DNA of 64,000 bases, from positions 208,554 to 272,553 of the forward strand of contig NZ_KB899092.1 of NCBI RefSeq assembly GCF_000378045.1. Direction: 5' to 3'. Position 1 is the first letter of the stretch, and each line of letters begins with the position of its first letter. The notes below the pieces were generated by a model that was given only the letters and a program-made list of their open reading frames with translations, did no database searches and was not told the origin of the DNA. The stretch comes from Marinobacterium rhizophilum DSM 18822. GTDB taxonomy: Bacteria > Pseudomonadota > Gammaproteobacteria > Pseudomonadales > Balneatricaceae. Position numbers and translations under genes: made by a program. This document shows, piece by piece, positions 62,356 to 64,000 of the stretch.

Positions 62356-63516
62356 TCAAGACTGATCGTCAGCGTAGAAAACGCCCTGGTTGATCAGTTT
62401 TGTCAGTAGCTCCAGGGCGGCGTCGAGATCCGTGTTGTCATCCAGATCCAGCCCGCCGCTGTTGCAGATGCCGCTGAACAGCGATGCCTGTGCGGTGGTG
62501 CCGGCATAGAGGGTGCCATCGGCAAACAGCTGACAGCCGTCTGCGGTGCAGTGCCAGGCCAGGCGGGCTCCCTCGGTGCGGCTTAGCGTGCCGCCGGATT
62601 CCAGGTAGGTGCGCAGATTGTCGATGGAGACGGTTTCATCCGGCTGCTGATCGAGTTCCGGATACTTGGGTTCGGTCATGTAGCGCCCAAACCATTCTGC
62701 AAGGAGCTTGTCGTCATTGACATACTGGGTCAGCACGTTGCGTACCCGTTCAATGGCATCGTCACCAATCTGGGCGCTGTTGGCCTGGGGTTGCAGGTCA
62801 GGGTCGCTGTAGCGTAGCTCGTTGCTCAGGCGTTCACCGACAAAGTCGGTAAAATTGCGCATGATCTCGCCGTGGGACGGCGCGCGAAAGCCCACCGAAT
62901 AAGTCATGCAGCCATCACCCACAGCAATACCGCTGTGACCCAGACGTGGCGGAACATACAGCATATCGCCCGGTTCCAGCACCCAGCTTTGCTCTGCATC
63001 CCATTCGGGCAGAATCATCACCGGCGCATCGCCGCGTCGCGGTGAGTCGGAGTTGAACTCGCCGCCGACTTCCCAGCGTCGCTGGCCGGCGGCCTGGATC
63101 AGGAAGACATCGTAGTTGTCATAGTGCGGCCCGACACCACCGCCGTCCACGGCGTAACTGACCATCAGGTCGTCCAGACGCCAGCGCGGGATAAAATCGA
63201 ACTGCGCCATCAGCTCAGCCGCTTCCGGTACCCAGTGGTCGACCGCCTGGACCAGCAGGGTCCAGTGGGATGCAGGGAGCTTGCCGAACTGTTCTTCGTC
63301 AAAAGGCCCCTGCTGCAGTTCCCAGTGATCGCTCGCAGGGTCCTGCAGCACGATGCGCGCTTCCACATCCTCCTCACAGGCGAGCCCCGCCAGATCGTCG
63401 GGCTCGATGACGGGCTCCAGCTCGGGAAAGGCCTGGCGAATCAGCAGCGGTTTTTTCTGCCAGTATTCGGCGAGAAAGCGTTCGGGGGTCAGCTCACCCA
63501 GGTTAAGTATGTTCAT
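62356..63516 (-). CDS. roxA: 50S ribosomal protein L16 arginine hydroxylase (RoxA/YcfD)
   Basis: Fe(II)/2-oxoglutarate oxygenase hydroxylating an arginine of ribosomal protein L16, 386 residues, cytoplasmic. The JmjC core has the iron ligands in GVGPHYDNYDVFLIQ near residue 130 (H-x-D) and in PPRLGHSGIAVGDG near 190 (second histidine). The N-terminal MNILNLGELTPERFLAEYWQ and WQKKPLLIRQAF are family features; the C-terminal half is the dimerisation and winged-helix part. Overlaps the end of the small gene upstream by one base (TAATG). Confidence 0.93.
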   Translation of the reverse strand: MNILNLGELTPERFLAEYWQKKPLLIRQAFPELEPVIEPDDLAGLACEEDVEARIVLQDPASDHWELQQGPFDEEQFGKLPASHWTLLVQAVDHWVPEAAELMAQFDFIPRWRLDDLMVSYAVDGGGVGPHYDNYDVFLIQAAGQRRWEVGGEFNSDSPRRGDAPVMILPEWDAEQSWVLEPGDMLYVPPRLGHSGIAVGDGCMTYSVGFRAPSHGEIMRNFTDFVGERLSNELRYSDPDLQPQANSAQIGDDAIERVRNVLTQYVNDDKLLAEWFGRYMTEPKYPELDQQPDETVSIDNLRTYLESGGTLSRTEGARLAWHCTADGCQLFADGTLYAGTTAQASLFSGICNSGGLDLDDNTDLDAALELLTKLINQGVFYADDQS

Positions 63517-63767
63517 TAGCGCTGTAGCAGCTCCTTGAGTTCATCGACGGCGCTTTCCAGTTCAGCCATTATCTTGCGCTGATCCTTGGCGGGGATGGCC
63601 GCGACGCGGTTGTTGCCCACCAGTCCGACGCAGTGGCTGATGGTATCCACGCAGCGTTCGATTCCGGCGAGATTGAGTTGGTAGTTATGGGTGCGTTCCG
63701 CCAGGTCGTGGATGCCGTCGCGCAATTCATCGGCCTGGTTCATCAGTGTAGTGATCTGGTTATTCAT
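63516..63767 (-). CDS. Small helical protein upstream of roxA, unknown
   Basis: 83 residues, not recognised. It is mostly helical with heptad-like spacing (NNQITTLMNQADELRDGIHD and MAELESAVDELKELL), so a coiled coil is likely. No signal peptide. Its TAA overlaps the roxA ATG (TAATG), which implies translational coupling and hence a real gene that may act with RoxA. Confidence 0.65.
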   Translation of the reverse strand: MNNQITTLMNQADELRDGIHDLAERTHNYQLNLAGIERCVDTISHCVGLVGNNRVAAIPAKDQRKIMAELESAVDELKELLQR

Positions 63768-63913
63768 CGTTCGAATCCCGCCATGGTCTCAGATTGTCTG
63801 ACAAGTTCGCACAAAAGGGCCTGTGCGCCGGCCTGACCGGGCAGGTCGGGCCCGGGTTATCAAGACTAGCGTGCACTGCCTTGTCGGGACAACCGTCCGA
63901 ACGGTTGCCTTGA

Positions 63914-64000
63914 CTATTTTTTCTGCTTGCCGAGCACTTCGTCCACCGAGGCGAAGAAAGCGCGCAGCATGCCGAGCTTCGCGGTTCGGGGTCGCTGTGG
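63914..64000 (-). CDS. 3' end of an unidentified gene at the window edge
   Basis: On the minus strand the last bases encode RPRTAKLGMLRAFFASVDEV, then LGKQKK and a TAG stop. The open frame runs to the window edge. The composition and lack of other features suggest a real C-terminus, but 28 codons are too few to name it. About 145 bp of non-coding sequence separate it from the small gene before roxA. Confidence 0.5.
   Translation of the reverse strand, partial: PQRPRTAKLGMLRAFFASVDEVLGKQKK

Noticed and set aside
1..64000. CRISPR arrays, tRNA or rRNA genes, prophage
   Set aside because: No regularly spaced repeats, no cloverleaf or rRNA sequence and no phage structural genes were seen on reading both strands.

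Overview
The window looks like the chromosome of a marine, heterotrophic gammaproteobacterium of the Oceanospirillales/Pseudomonadales kind. This rests on gene families (AcnB, MexEF-type pump, RoxA, two TRAP transporters, LrgAB) and on a moderately GC-rich sequence; no rRNA or other phylogenetic marker is present, so the genus cannot be named. Most of it is a set of catabolic operons for small organic acids and sugar acids, with regulators beside them and their operators visible as palindromes.

Layout. 1-4.1 kb: 5' two-thirds of acnB, a class V aminotransferase and a phosphoribosyltransferase. 4.1-10.0 kb: a split RND efflux system (pump, TetR regulator, adaptor, thioredoxin-like protein) with a shared 16-bp operator in front of each unit. 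10.1-12.1 kb: a YbaK-type deacylase, a possible small RNA and a complete IS110-type element with a recognisable candidate bridge RNA. 12.1-28 kb: a glyoxylate/glycolate island: hyi-gcl-glxR on one side, glcC, a TRAP transporter, glcB, glcG and glcDEF on the other. 28-30 kb: iclR-lrgA-lrgB. 30-32.3 kb: a decayed TRAP permease, hppD and a gamma-carbonic-anhydrase-like protein. 32.4-42.1 kb: an eight-gene hexonate/hexuronate operon (manD, dehydrogenase, TRAP dctPQM, uxuB, uxuA, kdgK) with a divergent GntR regulator. 42.3-56.5 kb: mainly housekeeping and signalling genes (lytic transglycosylase, pyrC, pbpG, two c-di-GMP enzymes, bacterioferritin, ABC exporter, beta-CASP nuclease, msrA). 56.6-61.5 kb: allantoicase and ureidoglycolate lyase, a YfcC transporter and an RpiR regulator. 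61.6-64 kb: a glutathione S-transferase, roxA and small genes.

How it fits together. Three inputs converge on glyoxylate: glycolate (TRAP uptake plus GlcDEF), allantoate (Alc plus AllA) and possibly glycolate or glycerate moved by LrgAB. Glyoxylate then leaves either through malate synthase G or through Gcl-Hyi-GlxR to glycerate. A glycerate kinase, often found beside glxR, is not in the window; an IS110 element and a scrap of a second glxR-like 3' end sit where it might be expected.

The most notable observations are: (1) the IS110 left end folds into two successive stem-loops whose loop sequences match both ends of the element and, more loosely, both flanks, so the ends and a bridge RNA can be proposed from sequence alone; (2) the roughly 15-kb glyoxylate/glycolate island is bracketed on both sides by duplicated 3' scraps of its own outermost genes, glxR and glcF; (3) LrgAB, the bacterial relatives of the plant plastid glycolate/glycerate carrier, lie beside the glycolate genes; (4) four operator families can be read directly (TetR, GlcC, UxuR-like and a TTGTATACAA class); (5) two unrelated mannonate dehydratases share one operon.
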